The notes: generated by a model not told the origin, from the sequence alone. Positions 44,411 through 55,117 are shown, numbered from the stretch's first letter. The stretch: 64,000 nt of DNA from Streptomyces sp. NRRL S-350 (GCF_000719705.1 NZ_JOHO01000053.1:15010-79009), one strand, 5' to 3'. A program made the numbers and translations.

Positions 44411-46078
44411 ATGCGCAAGCGGGAGAACGAGGAAGCCACCAGGGCCAGGGCAAGCCGGGAGGCGAGGCACGAGGCCGCCCAGGCCGGGCACCAAGGGTCA
44501 CGACTGCTCGCCCTCCAGGCCACCGTGGGCAACGCGGCGGTCGTCCAGATGCTCCGCCGGGCCGGCCACGGCCCGGACGAAAAGGAACACCGGCACGGGG
44601 ACGGCTGCGGCCACGAAGGCTTCCAGGACCCGGCCGTCCAGCGCGCCGCGGCCCCGGCCCTCCAGCGCTCCTCCGTCCACGACGTCCTGCGCGGCCCCGG
44701 CCGGCCTCTGGACCAGGCCACCCGTACGGACATGGAGTCCCGCCTCGGCGCCGACTTCTCCGACGTACGCATCCACACCGACGGCGCCGCGAGGGCCTCC
44801 GCCGCCGAGGTCGGCGCGCGTGCCTACACCTCCGGCAACGACATCGTCATCGGCGAGGGCGGGGGCGACGCGCACACCCTCGCCCACGAACTCACCCATG
44901 TCATCCAGCAGCGCCAGGGACCGGTCAGCGGTACCGACAACGGCAACGGGCTGAAGGTCTCCGACCCGTCCGACCGCTTCGAGCGCGAGGCCGAGGCCAA
45001 CGCCCGCGCGGTGATGAGCCGTCCGGCCCCCCGGACCTCCTCCGACGTGCAGCGTTCGGCCGACCCCGGGACCGGGGCGGCCGGTGCGGCGGAGGTGTCC
45101 GTGCAGCGCACCCTCCCGGCGGGCCTCCCGAAGGGGACCCAGGTCGTCAAGCACACGGACGAGGGGGACGTCGAGGGGCAGACGATCCTCAGTTTCGGCT
45201 TCGGGTCCTATCTGATCTCCGCGGGCTCGGACGGCAAGAAGCCCCGGGCGTCCCTCAAGGACAAGTCGTGGGGGACGGTCGAGGAACGGGAAACGTCCCG
45301 CGCGGAGTACGAAGCGGCTCGCGCCCTGGAGTTGGACCCGGCGGTCCTCGCGGCCAAGCAGAAGCAGAGTGATCTCAACCTCGGCGAGAACTACCTCAGC
45401 TCCGACTACCGCCGGATCAACCCGCTCCTCGCGGCCCTCGGGCAGGTCGGCTTCACCCCCGGCGAGATCGCCGCCCCCGGTTTCTCCTACAAGTCGAAGG
45501 AGAACCAGGTGCTCGACGCGTGGCGCAGTGTAGCCATGGCGCGGGGCTACGCGGACGAGCAGACCACGGAGGCGTGGGACAAGAAGTACCTCGCGGACAC
45601 CTTCGACATCTTCGCCCGGATCAACGGCGTGTGGGACGACTTCACGACGCCCCGCGCGAACGAGGAAGGCAACGTGGTGCGGGGCGACAGCAAGCACCTG
45701 TACGAGTCGTTCGGCGGCATCCTCAAGCAGCAGGAGAGCCACCCGGACGGTGGCTACGTCTCCGTCGACCAGACGATCGAGTGGCCGGCGATCCTGTCGA
45801 CCACGTACGGCGATCCGTTGACCCACACGTATGTGGCCGGCAAGGAGATCGTCTGGGAGTTCCGCCTCCCGGAGGACCACCGGGGAAGGACACTCGGCAG
45901 GAACAACCAGTCCGAGGAGGAGATGACCTTCCCCATCGGCACCAAGATCCACATCCGCCAGATCCTCGTGCGGAGCGGCGACTTCCGGCAGGAGCGGTCG
46001 GCGAAGTACGGCGAGAGCGCGGCCGTGATCGTCTTCGCCGACATCCCGGCGGGCCAGGGACCGGCTCGAGAGGCCTGA
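44411..46078 (+). CDS. DUF4157 protein with probable ADP-ribosyltransferase toxin domain, 555 aa
   Basis: ATG 44411 with GGAG just before. The N-terminal part is basic. Residues about 95-175 are DUF4157: LGADFSDVRIHTDGAARASA, then TLAHELTHVIQQRQG with a zinc-type HELTH. After a linker, residues about 325-545 fit an ADP-ribosyltransferase: SSDYRRINPLLAAL (strand/helix 1 region), AILSTTYGDP (STS-like) and EEEMTFPIGTKIHI (ExE-like before the last strand). DUF4157 marks many effectors loaded on extracellular contractile injection systems. No signal peptide and no immunity gene are visible, which suits eCIS delivery. Confidence 0.65.
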   Translation: MRKRENEEATRARASREARHEAAQAGHQGSRLLALQATVGNAAVVQMLRRAGHGPDEKEHRHGDGCGHEGFQDPAVQRAAAPALQRSSVHDVLRGPGRPLDQATRTDMESRLGADFSDVRIHTDGAARASAAEVGARAYTSGNDIVIGEGGGDAHTLAHELTHVIQQRQGPVSGTDNGNGLKVSDPSDRFEREAEANARAVMSRPAPRTSSDVQRSADPGTGAAGAAEVSVQRTLPAGLPKGTQVVKHTDEGDVEGQTILSFGFGSYLISAGSDGKKPRASLKDKSWGTVEERETSRAEYEAARALELDPAVLAAKQKQSDLNLGENYLSSDYRRINPLLAALGQVGFTPGEIAAPGFSYKSKENQVLDAWRSVAMARGYADEQTTEAWDKKYLADTFDIFARINGVWDDFTTPRANEEGNVVRGDSKHLYESFGGILKQQESHPDGGYVSVDQTIEWPAILSTTYGDPLTHTYVAGKEIVWEFRLPEDHRGRTLGRNNQSEEEMTFPIGTKIHIRQILVRSGDFRQERSAKYGESAAVIVFADIPAGQGPAREA

Positions 46079-46120
46079 AAGGTCCTGACGGGAGCCGCTG
46101 AGGGCGTGACTGTCGGGCTC

Positions 46121-46162
46121 GGTGCTCGGTGCTCGGTGCTCGGTGCTCGGTGCTCGGTGCTC
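46121..46162. repeat. Heptamer tandem repeat GGTGCTC (6 copies)
   Basis: Six exact 7-bp units after the toxin gene, followed by CGGGCGGC repeats to about 46215. Confidence 0.85.
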
Positions 46163-46287
46163 GTTGGTCGGCGGGCGGCCGGGCGGCCGGGCGGCCGGGC
46201 GGGCTGGCTGGCGGGCGGGGCAGAGGGTGTCTCGCCTCGCCCTTCACCGACGAGCAGAAGGCCGACACCGGCCACCGAAACCGGCCG

Positions 46288-47319
46288 CTAGCCCCGGTTC
46301 GCGGCCTGCTTGACGGTCTTGATCGACGGCGCCGTCTCGACGTGGGTGACGGCCGGGAGCGCGGCGACCCGGGTGGTCAGGTAGCGGTAGAGGGCGCGCT
46401 GGTCCGCGCACACCACGGTGGCGTACAGATTGGTCGGACCGGTCGTCGCGCAGGCGAAAGCGACCTCCGGGTGCCCGGCCAGCGCCCGGCCGGCCTCCTC
46501 CAGGTACGGGGGAGCGACCGAGATCCACAGCAGGGTCCTGGTGCCGACGCCGAGCAGGCGCGGGTCGCAGTCGATGTCCAGGTAGAGCACCCCGCGTTCG
46601 CGCAGTTCGGTCATCCGGCGCCGGACGGTGGTCGGCGACCAGCCGGTGACGGCGGCCAGTTCCTCGAACCCCGCGCGGCCGTCCGTGCCGAGGGCGGCGA
46701 GCAGCCTGCGGTCACCGTCGTCCAGCCGCACCGGGCCGGGCGGCAGTCGGTCTGGTGGCAGTCGGTCTGGTGGCAGTCGGTCTGGTGGCAGTCGGTCCGG
46801 CGGCAGTCGGTGCGCCGGCGCGGCCGGGTGCAGGGCCGCGACAGCGGCCGGGGCCAGCGGGCCGATCTTGGCGATCAGGCTGTCCGGGCCGCCGTAGAAG
46901 GTGTGCAGCACCGAGTGCGCGCTCACCCCCTCGACCCTCGGGGTGCGCGGGAGCCGGGCCAGCAGCAGGGCCTCGCTGTCCGCCTCGGTCTCGGCGCGGA
47001 CGGTGCAGGTGATCTCGGTGCCGCCGGAGGTCAGGCTCACCCAGGAGGTGTCGGGGCGGCGGGCCAGCGCCTCGGCCACCGCGACCGCCGCCGAGGGCGC
47101 GCAGCGCACCCGCAGCAGCCACAACTCCGCACCCAGCGCGACCGGGTCGACCCCGCCGAGCACCCGCACCGCGCCGGATGCGCGCAGCCGGGCGTACCTG
47201 CGCGCGACGGTGCGGTCCGACGCCCCGAGGACGGCGGCGACGGTGCTGAACGGGGCCCGGCCGTCGATCTGCAGGGCGTGGACGAGTCGGCGGTCCAACT
47301 CGTCGTAGTCGGATTCCAC
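46288..47319 (-). CDS. Double-module Lrp/AsnC-family regulator, 343 aa
   Basis: Two complete Lrp modules: HTH 1 (DRRLVHALQIDGRAPFSTVA, then VLGASDRTVARRYARLRAS), its ligand half (GTEITCTVRAETEADSEALL), then HTH 2 (DRRLLAALGTDGRAGFEELA, VTGWSPTTVRRRMTELRERG) and a second RAM half. A linker of RLPPD repeats separates them. Divergent from the FAD monooxygenase gene, which it probably controls through the palindrome at 47396. Confidence 0.85.
   Translation of the reverse strand: MESDYDELDRRLVHALQIDGRAPFSTVAAVLGASDRTVARRYARLRASGAVRVLGGVDPVALGAELWLLRVRCAPSAAVAVAEALARRPDTSWVSLTSGGTEITCTVRAETEADSEALLLARLPRTPRVEGVSAHSVLHTFYGGPDSLIAKIGPLAPAAVAALHPAAPAHRLPPDRLPPDRLPPDRLPPDRLPPGPVRLDDGDRRLLAALGTDGRAGFEELAAVTGWSPTTVRRRMTELRERGVLYLDIDCDPRLLGVGTRTLLWISVAPPYLEEAGRALAGHPEVAFACATTGPTNLYATVVCADQRALYRYLTTRVAALPAVTHVETAPSIKTVKQAANRG
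46741..46812 (-). repeat. 15-bp in-frame tandem repeat (about 5 copies) coding RLPPD
   Basis: Units of (C/T)GGCAGTCGGTC(T/C)GG lie between the two Lrp modules. Being 15 bp, copy changes alter only linker length. Confidence 0.85.
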
Positions 47320-47395
47320 CGTGCCGAGGGTACCCGGTGTCGGATTCCGCCGTCACCGCGCCGGTCACTGGCCCAACGGCCCCCGCCGGAGCGAG

Positions 47396-47411
47396 CGTTG
47401 ACCCGTCAACG
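47396..47411. promoter_or_regulatory. 16-bp palindrome CGTTGACCCGTCAACG
   Basis: A perfect 7-2-7 repeat in the divergent region, 33 bp before the monooxygenase start; it contains a TTGAC -35-like element. Likely operator for the Lrp-type regulator. Confidence 0.55.
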
Positions 47412-47444
47412 GGAACCACCCGGCGGAGCTTGAGGAGACGCACC

Positions 47445-48917
<1,473 letters not shown>

Positions 48918-49394
48918 CACGGTCCCCGGTGCCGGGCGGGTGCCGTGGTCGGCCGCCCGTGGTCATCGGCCGACCGGGCGGCCACTTCGGTGGGCGGGCG
49001 AGGGAGGGGGAGTGGCCGCCCGGGGCGTCGGCGGACCGTGTCGGTGCGGGCCGCGAGGCTCTCCTCCCGGTCCGGCCCGCAGGGCGATCTGACTCGCCCT
49101 CACCTCCGAGCGTCGACCCGGCGCCCGCTTGGATGTCTGCTCAACCCACTCCGGCGCCCTCTTGCCTCTGTCCGCCGTCCCGCCGTCCCGCCGTCCCGCC
49201 GTCCCGCCGGCAACCGGACGTCCGGATGTGGTGGAGTGAAAGCCGGGTGGGTCCGTCGGGCGCTGCTCCGGCGCGGCAGCAGCCTGCGGAGTAGACTCGG
49301 AGGGTATCCAGGGCATTTCGCATCCCGGCATCCGTTCCGGCTTCGTTCTGGGTGGACCGGGCAGCCTCGAAGGACGTGCCTGGGGACGGGAACG
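48918..49394. other. Gene-free stretch with CCCGCCGT repeats
   Basis: No ORF with a good start. Four to five 8-bp units CCGTCCCG/CGCCGTCC lie at 49173-49210. Confidence 0.45.
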
Positions 49395-49823
49395 GTGAAC
49401 GCCGTGATCCCACACTCTTCACGGTCGGTGCGTTGTCGTCTCACGGTCGCCGATGCCATGGACCCGTGCGACTACCAGATCGCCGAAGACAGCACCGTCG
49501 AACAGGCCGACGACGTATTGCGCGGCGCCCACATCGACTACCTGCCCGTCCGCGGCCATGACGGCCGGTGCGAGGGGCTGGTCACCCACACCAGCCTGCG
49601 CCCCTTCCTTCCGCTGACCGACTCGGCGGAGCGGACCGCCGTCGGTGCCACCGCGCACCGGCAGGGCCCGTTCGCGTGGCCAAGTCTGAGCTTGGCCCTG
49701 GCCGCCCGGGTCATGCGCATCAGGCACTGGGCCGTCTGGCTCGTCACCGACGACGACGACTACCTCCTCGGCGTCCTCACCGCGGCCCGCGCCGCCGGCC
49801 TCATCGCCGCCGAACCCGCATGA
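49395..49823 (+). CDS. CBS-domain protein, 142 aa
   Basis: Reads TVADAMDPCDYQIAEDSTVE, QADDVLRGAHIDYLPVRGHD, GRCEGLVTHTSLRPFLPL, one CBS motif, and a second, weaker half (VMRIRHWAVWLVTDDDDYLL). A CBS pair binds adenosine nucleotides. Start GTG 49395 is tentative; ATG 49458 would remove the first 21 residues. Confidence 0.6.
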   Translation: MNAVIPHSSRSVRCRLTVADAMDPCDYQIAEDSTVEQADDVLRGAHIDYLPVRGHDGRCEGLVTHTSLRPFLPLTDSAERTAVGATAHRQGPFAWPSLSLALAARVMRIRHWAVWLVTDDDDYLLGVLTAARAAGLIAAEPA

Positions 49824-49854
49824 CCATGACCTACGCCGCAGCGCGCCGCGTCGG

Positions 49855-50107
49855 CCCCTCGGCTGGACGGCGGCGAGGCAGCCAGGGAAGGTTCGCGCAG
49901 GTGGGAGCGGAGCTCGTTGCCGGCCTGGGCGAGTTCGCGGTCGGCCGGGAGCCGGCGGTAGGCGTCGGCGTCGGTGCGCAGGATGTGCGCCGGCACCAGC
50001 GCGTCGAGGTGGTCGGATTTCTTGCGCGAGACGCTGCGCCGCTCGCGGTAGCGGGCGGCGGCCGTCGGGTTGACGGCGTAGACGGGTCGTCTGGTCGCGT
50101 GGGCCAT
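49855..50107 (-). pseudogene. IS110-type transposase fragment
   Basis: One frame reads VYAVNPTAAARYRERRSVSR, KKSDHLDALVPAHILRTDAD, AYRRLPADRELAQAGNELRS: the region around the second acidic motif of an IS110 transposase different from the intact copy at 31040. Both ends are missing. Confidence 0.65.
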
Positions 50108-50111
50108 GGGC

Positions 50112-50310
50112 GAAGCACTACGCAAACCCGGCATCCGGCTCGCGGCAACCCGCTCCACGGCGCTGTTCCAGCTCGCCACCGAGCTGCCCGCCGCAGTCCT
50201 CGCCTGCACCCTTGGCATCCACATCACGGTCGCCGTCGCCGTCAAGTGGCGCAGTGAGCCGCCGCTGGGACTGGGCCGCCTATCCGCCGACGTCAGCAAC
50301 CGCCAGACTG
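50112..50310 (+). pseudogene. Tyrosine-recombinase C-terminal fragment
   Basis: Reads ALRKPGIRLAATRSTALFQL, ATELPAAVLACTLGIHITVA and, after a frame change, SRRWDWAAYPP. This is the common end of Streptomyces integrase-like proteins (LPAxVLAxxLGIHIxTAV, then DWxxYAA). A frameshift and missing body mark it as a remnant. Confidence 0.55.
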
Positions 50311-50343
50311 ACGTCCACATCCAAGAGCAAAGGAGCAGCACGG

Positions 50344-50853
50344 ATGCTGCTACGTGATGTCGAGTACGGCGACCTCGACGCGTACGTCCGGATGCGATGC
50401 GACCCGGCCATGATGGCCGAGCTGGGCGGTCCGTTGCCTCGCGAAGGAATGGCGGCGAAGGTCCAACGTGATGTCCGGCGGGCAGCGGCGGGAACGGACT
50501 GGACAAAGATGATCGTGCCCGATGAAGCCGAGCCCGACGTGGTCGCGGGAACCGTGGCCTTGTGGCCCCACGACACCGACGGCGAGCGAATCTCCGAGAT
50601 CGGCTGGATGGTACTGCCGGAGTTCCAGGGACGGGGACTTGCCAAGCAGGCCGTCCGCACCGTGCTGGGGCTGGCCCGCGACGACAGCCGGTGGGGGCTG
50701 ATTCACGCATTTCCGGCCACAACGAACGGTCCGTCCAACGGCATCTGCCGCTCCCTCGGCTTCCGGTTCGTGGGCAGGCAAGACGTGACCTTCGCCGGTC
50801 GAGTCCTCGTAACCAACCACTGGACCATCGACCCTCGCACCGACCTGACCTGA
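50344..50853 (+). CDS. GNAT-family N-acetyltransferase, 169 aa
   Basis: The acetyl-CoA site reads IGWMVLPEFQGRGLAKQAVR, with GICRSLGFRFVGRQDVTFAG near the end (RimJ/RimL-like). ATG 50344 with AAAGGAG upstream. It lies between two integrase fragments, so it may have been carried by a mobile element. Confidence 0.8.
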   Translation: MLLRDVEYGDLDAYVRMRCDPAMMAELGGPLPREGMAAKVQRDVRRAAAGTDWTKMIVPDEAEPDVVAGTVALWPHDTDGERISEIGWMVLPEFQGRGLAKQAVRTVLGLARDDSRWGLIHAFPATTNGPSNGICRSLGFRFVGRQDVTFAGRVLVTNHWTIDPRTDLT

Positions 50854-50880
50854 GACCGAGACCGGCCCGCAGCACGCCAA

Positions 50881-51149
50881 GGATCCACAACCCCCACCTG
50901 CCGCTCACTCAGAAGACCGCCGTCGGGCTCGGCCCCGCCGGCCGGCTCTTCACCACCCGGGCTACCGGCAACCTCTCCGCCACACCGGACCGGATCCGTG
51001 TCGACCGGCAGCTCGAAGAAGCGCTCACCCACGGGCCCGACCCGCTCCACCTGTCCCTCACCTTCGGCATCGACGAGAAGACCGCCATCCACCACGCGGA
51101 GTCGGCACGCGCGCTTTTGGCGGGGGCTGCCGAGCAGTCGCTGCAATGA
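50881..51149 (+). pseudogene. Integrase-like C-terminal fragment
   Basis: Reads TAVGLGPAGRLFTTRATGNL, then RIRVDRQLEEALTHGPDPLH, LSLTFGIDEKTAIHHAESAR, the end of a frequent Streptomyces recombinase family. No start and no catalytic region are present. Confidence 0.55.
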
Positions 51150-51192
51150 AAGTCGCTCGACTCCGTCACCTCCTCGAAGAGATCCTTCGGGC

Positions 51193-51744
51193 ATGGAGTT
51201 CTTCGTTTACCACCGCGACCGCCCCGGCTCCCAGGCGTTGCGCAAGGAGCTGCTGGAAGAGCACTGGTCCTACATGGACCGGTACGCGACGGAGATGATC
51301 GCCCGCGGCCCGACCCTTTCCGGTGACGGCGGCAGGCCCACCGGCAGCGTGCACATCGTCGACCTGGCAGATCCTGCCGCCGCCCGCGCGTTCGCCTTCG
51401 ACGAGCCCGGTTACCAGGGCGGCGTCTACCGGGACGTGCTGCTGCGACGGTGGCGCAACATGCTGGGGCGCACCATGTGGGACTTCCCCGGTGGCCGAAC
51501 CGGCGGCCACCGGTACCTGGTGCTCGGCCTCGGTTCGGGGCAGGCCGCCGACCTCGCCCTGCCGCCCGACCGGGACGAGCTGATCGCCTACGGGCCGCTG
51601 CTGTCCGACGACGGCGCCACCTGGCTGGGCACGGCGGCGCTGGTCCGGGCACCGGACCCGGAGACGGCACGCGCCGTTCTGACCCCGGACCGGTACGCCG
51701 AGATCGAGGTGCACAACTGGCAGTTCGGCGGGCGGCCGTCATGA
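51193..51744 (+). CDS. YCII-related double-domain protein, 183 aa
   Basis: Two YCII-like halves: FFVYHRDRPGSQALRKELLE, EEHWSYMDRYATEMIARGPT with DPAAARAFAFDEPGYQGGVY; and LVLGLGSGQAADLALPPDRD, ELIAYGPLLSDDGATWLGTA with RAVLTPDRYAEIEVHNWQFG. Each is the dimeric alpha-beta barrel with a conserved His/Asp pair. Function unknown. A 23-bp stem hairpin follows. Confidence 0.75.
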   Translation: MEFFVYHRDRPGSQALRKELLEEHWSYMDRYATEMIARGPTLSGDGGRPTGSVHIVDLADPAAARAFAFDEPGYQGGVYRDVLLRRWRNMLGRTMWDFPGGRTGGHRYLVLGLGSGQAADLALPPDRDELIAYGPLLSDDGATWLGTAALVRAPDPETARAVLTPDRYAEIEVHNWQFGGRPS

Positions 51745-51850
51745 CACGAGGACGTCCGGCCGACGTCACCGCCGAGGCCTTTCGAACGGCTCGGCGTCCT
51801 GGTGTTTCACCCGAACCCGCGGATGCGCCGGCCTGACGCACACCGTTGGA

Positions 51851-51901
51851 CCCGTGGGTTCGGGGAAGCCGAAAGACCTTCGGCTTCCCCGAACCCACGG
51901 G
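51851..51901. terminator. 23-bp perfect stem hairpin
   Basis: The arms start CCCGTGGGTTCGGGGAAGCC and pair without mismatch around a 5-nt loop (AGACC). It lies 107 bp after the YCII gene. The rest of 51745-52091 holds no gene. Confidence 0.85.
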
Positions 51902-52091
51902 GATCACGGCCCCGGGCTTCTGTCCCTGTCCCCGGGCGCAGGGCAGCGCCGCCCATCGTGCCGGTGACAATGAACTCGAGTGACCGACCTATGCCACCTG
52001 CGGATTCCTGGCGGGCCGTCAGATACCGGCAGACGTTCGTTTTTTCGACATCAGCTTCCGAACGCGATCTTCACGGCCCTAGATTGAGGTC

Positions 52092-53774
52092 ATGGTCGAT
52101 CAAGTGGGCACATCGGCGGCGGAGACGGAGCTTCCTGGGCGGCGGCGCCACGCGCGGCATCGTCCGAAGGCCGCGTCCGGAGGGCTGATGCGGTCGTCCG
52201 CATGGATGGCTGCGGGCACCGTGGTGTCGCGCGGCACGGGGATGTTCCGACTGGTGCTGCAGGGCGCCGCGCTGGGCACGCTGGCGGTCGGCGGTGCCTA
52301 TAACACCGCGAACACGCTGCCGACGAGTCTCTACACGCTGCTGATCGGCGGTGCGCTGAACTCGGTGCTCGTGCCGCAGCTGGTCCGCGCACGTGCCGAG
52401 CATGCCGATGGCGGCCAGGCGCACGAGCAGCGGCTGGTCACGATGGTGCTGAGCGTGCTCGCGGTGGGGACCGTCGTGGGCGTGGTGCTCGCTCCGTGGA
52501 TCGTCGGCCTCTACATGCCGGACACGCCGGACAGCCACCAGCTGTTCGAGCTGACGGTGGCCTTCGCCCGGTTCCTGCTGCCGCAGATCTTCTTCTACGG
52601 GCTCTTCTTCATGCTGGGCCAGATCCTCAACGCGCGCGGAAAGTTCGGGGCGATGATGTGGACGCCGGTCCTGAACAACCTCGTGCTGATCGCCGTGTTC
52701 GGCCTGTACCGGTGGCTCGTGCCGGCCCCTGGCGACGCCGCGTCGGTGACACCGGCCGAGGTGCGGCTGCTGGGGATCGGCACCACGATCGGGATCGCCC
52801 TCCAGGCGGCCTGCCTGGTCCCGTACCTCGCCGGGACAGGATTCAGGTGGCGCCCGCGCTTCGACTGGCGCGGCACGGGTCTGGGCAAGAGCGTGGCCGC
52901 CGCGCGCTGGACCCTGCTGTTCGTACTGGTCAACCAGATCGCCCTGACGGTCGTGACGCGCTACGCCAACGCGGTGGACGCGGTCCTGCCGAAGGCCGGC
53001 GCGGGGAACAGCGCCTACTTCTTCGCGCAGAACATCTGGATGCTCCCGCAGGGCATCGTCACGGTCTCTCTGGTCACCGCGATGCTGCCGCGGTTGAGCC
53101 GAGCGGTGGCCGAGCGCCGCCTGGACGACGTCCGCGATGACGTGTCGCGGGGGCTGCGGGTCACCGGTGTGGCGATCGTCCCGGCCGCCTTCTTCTTCCT
53201 GGCCTTCGGACCGCAGATCGCCACGGTGATGTTCTCCCACAGCAGCAGCGGGGCGGCCTCGGCGCAGCCGCTCGGCCAGATGCTGCAGGCCTTCGCGCTC
53301 GGCCTGGTCCCGTTCTCCGCCCAGTACCTCCTGCTGCGCGGCTTCTACGCCTTCGAGGACACCCGGACCCCCTTCTGGATGGCGGTCTGGATCGCCGGCC
53401 TCGACATCGTCCTGGCCACTGGCTGCCACCTCTTCCTGCCTCCGCGCTGGGCGGCCATCGGCATGGCGGCCGCCTACGCCGCGTCCTACGCCGGTGGCCT
53501 GCTCGTCACCGGGCTCAAACTGCGCCGCCGCTTGGAAGGCCGCCTGGACGGCAAGCGGCTCGTGCGCACGTACGGGAAGCTCACGGCTGCGGCGGGGATC
53601 GCCAGCGCCGTCGGCTGGGCGGTGGCGCACATCTGCTCCGGTGTCGTCCCCGCTCCGGTGGCCGGCTCCGTACTGGCGCTGGCGGCCGGCGGTGCCGCGA
53701 TGCTGGCGCTGTTCGTGCTGCTGGCCCGTCTGCTGCGCGTCTCCGAACTGCGCAGCCTGCCCGGCCTGGGCTGA
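52092..53774 (+). CDS. murJ: MurJ/MviN-family lipid II flippase paralogue, 560 aa
   Basis: A 14-segment MOP-superfamily exporter: SSAWMAAGTVVSRGTGMFRL, the TxTxYNTANTLP-like start, QIFFYGLFFMLGQILNARGK, FAQNIWMLPQGIVTVSLVTA and YLLLRGFYAFEDTRTPFWMA are characteristic of actinobacterial MurJ. It lacks the kinase-like C-terminal extension of the mycobacterial protein. It stands away from any cell-wall cluster, like the murF paralogue 18 kb upstream. Export of another polyprenyl-linked substrate is possible. Confidence 0.82.
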   Translation: MVDQVGTSAAETELPGRRRHARHRPKAASGGLMRSSAWMAAGTVVSRGTGMFRLVLQGAALGTLAVGGAYNTANTLPTSLYTLLIGGALNSVLVPQLVRARAEHADGGQAHEQRLVTMVLSVLAVGTVVGVVLAPWIVGLYMPDTPDSHQLFELTVAFARFLLPQIFFYGLFFMLGQILNARGKFGAMMWTPVLNNLVLIAVFGLYRWLVPAPGDAASVTPAEVRLLGIGTTIGIALQAACLVPYLAGTGFRWRPRFDWRGTGLGKSVAAARWTLLFVLVNQIALTVVTRYANAVDAVLPKAGAGNSAYFFAQNIWMLPQGIVTVSLVTAMLPRLSRAVAERRLDDVRDDVSRGLRVTGVAIVPAAFFFLAFGPQIATVMFSHSSSGAASAQPLGQMLQAFALGLVPFSAQYLLLRGFYAFEDTRTPFWMAVWIAGLDIVLATGCHLFLPPRWAAIGMAAAYAASYAGGLLVTGLKLRRRLEGRLDGKRLVRTYGKLTAAAGIASAVGWAVAHICSGVVPAPVAGSVLALAAGGAAMLALFVLLARLLRVSELRSLPGLG

Positions 53775-54063
53775 CCAGCCGCCGCGGCGCGCTGGGCCGG
53801 AGGTGGCACCCCATCTGGCCTGCGGCGATGCCCCGGACTGCAAAGTGCGCCGGGCAACCGCTGGCAGCTGCTCGGCCCTCCAAGCCTGGGTCCCACCCGC
53901 CGCCATGTCCAGGCCGCCCGTGAGCAGGTCGAGAAGGCCGGTGGCGGCCGGGCGGCAGCCACCGGCGGTCGGTGTGCTCGTCCCGGACGGCGAGCAGGAG
54001 GACCGGCACTGCCGAGCACGAGTCGGTGCTCACGAACGCCGTGCACACGGGCAGACGCCCTTC
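53775..54063. other. Gap between converging transcription units
   Basis: No gene seen; murJ and the minus-strand cluster end here. Confidence 0.5.
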
Positions 54064-54593
54064 CTACTCGGTCTCCAGGTGGCGGGCGGCCATGAGGATG
54101 CCCAGCGACGCGCCGGCCAGGGTCAGTCGGCCGTCGTAGGCCGCCTCGACGGCGTCCGCCAGGTCCCACCACTCCAGGGTCATGCCGAACTCCGAGGCGG
54201 TCAGCTCTGCTCGCCGACGGTCAGGTCCCGCGCGAGGAAGACGTGCAGACGCGAGGTGTGGCGCGGCAGCAGGGCGACGCTGCCCAGCGCCGTCCAATCC
54301 CGGGCGGTGATCCCGGCCTCCTCCCGCAGCTCCCGCTGCCCGGCCTGCAACGGGTTCTCCCCGTCCTCGACCGTGCCGCCCGGCGGGGTGACGGCCTCGC
54401 CGTGCACGTACGTGACGGAGCGGACCATGCCGACCCGTCCGAGGTCGTCCACCGGGACGATCAGGGCGCCGTCGGGCAGCTCCGTGACCCACACCTCGCC
54501 ACGCTGCCCGTCGGGCCGGGTGACCTGGTCGCAGTGGATGGCCATGCGCGCAGCGGTGAGGACCGTCGCACGGGCGAGCCGATGCCAGGTCAC
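54064..54593 (-). pseudogene. NUDIX hydrolase, frameshifted
   Basis: Frame one (from 54593) has TWHRLARATVLTAARMAIHC and the NUDIX box GGTVEDGENPLQAGQRELRE, ending early at ARDLTVGEQS. Frame two continues ELTASEFGMTLEWWDLADAV, then GRLTLAGASLGILMAARHLE to 54064. Adding one base at about 54205 joins them into a normal protein of about 175 residues. It overlaps the upstream NUDIX gene by 4 bp. Confidence 0.65.
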
Positions 54594-55103
54594 ATCGGCC
54601 TCCCGCAGTGCAGGACGATCTGCTGTCCGGTCGAGAAGGCGGTGACCAGCGCGGTCAGGCGTGCGTGCATCGTGGCCGACACCTCGTCCTCCCCGTCGGC
54701 GAGTTGACGGAACCGGTACTCGTCGTGGGCCTCGGACAGCGTGACCGAGCAGACCTGTTCCCAGCTGAGGGGACCGGCGGTGAAGAAGTAGGTCTGACGG
54801 GCGGACAGTCCTCGGCCGGCGGCAAGAAGTCTACTCCGATCGGACAGAGCGGGCCGTCCAGCTTGAGGCCCGTCTCCTCCAGAACTTCCCGCCGCGCGCC
54901 TGCTCGGGGGCCTCGCCCTCTTCCAGGAGGCCGCCCGGTGTCCACCAGCGCTGCGGTCCACCCTTGGCGGCCCGGCCCGCGCTGTAGGAGTCGTGCAGGA
55001 GCAGCAGGCTCCCGTCCGGGTCGAAGAGCAGCACGCCACAGCCATGCAGGGCACGGGGCAGAGTCTGGACGAACTCCTCGCGGGGGATCCAGGGTTTCGA
55101 CAT
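54590..55103 (-). pseudogene. Second NUDIX hydrolase, two frameshifts
   Basis: From ATG 55103: SKPWIPREEFVQTLPRALHG, CGVLLFDPDGSLLLLHDSYS, WWTPGGLLEEGEAPEQA. The box then moves to another frame (ARREVLEETGLKLDG) because of GCGCGCGG in place of GCGCGG or similar, and the end (RQTYFFTAGPLSWEQVCSVT, then EYRFRQLADGEDEVSA) lies in a third frame. Two indels therefore break an otherwise standard NUDIX protein of about 170 residues. Confidence 0.65.
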
Positions 55104-55117
55104 CTCGCGCCTGCCGC

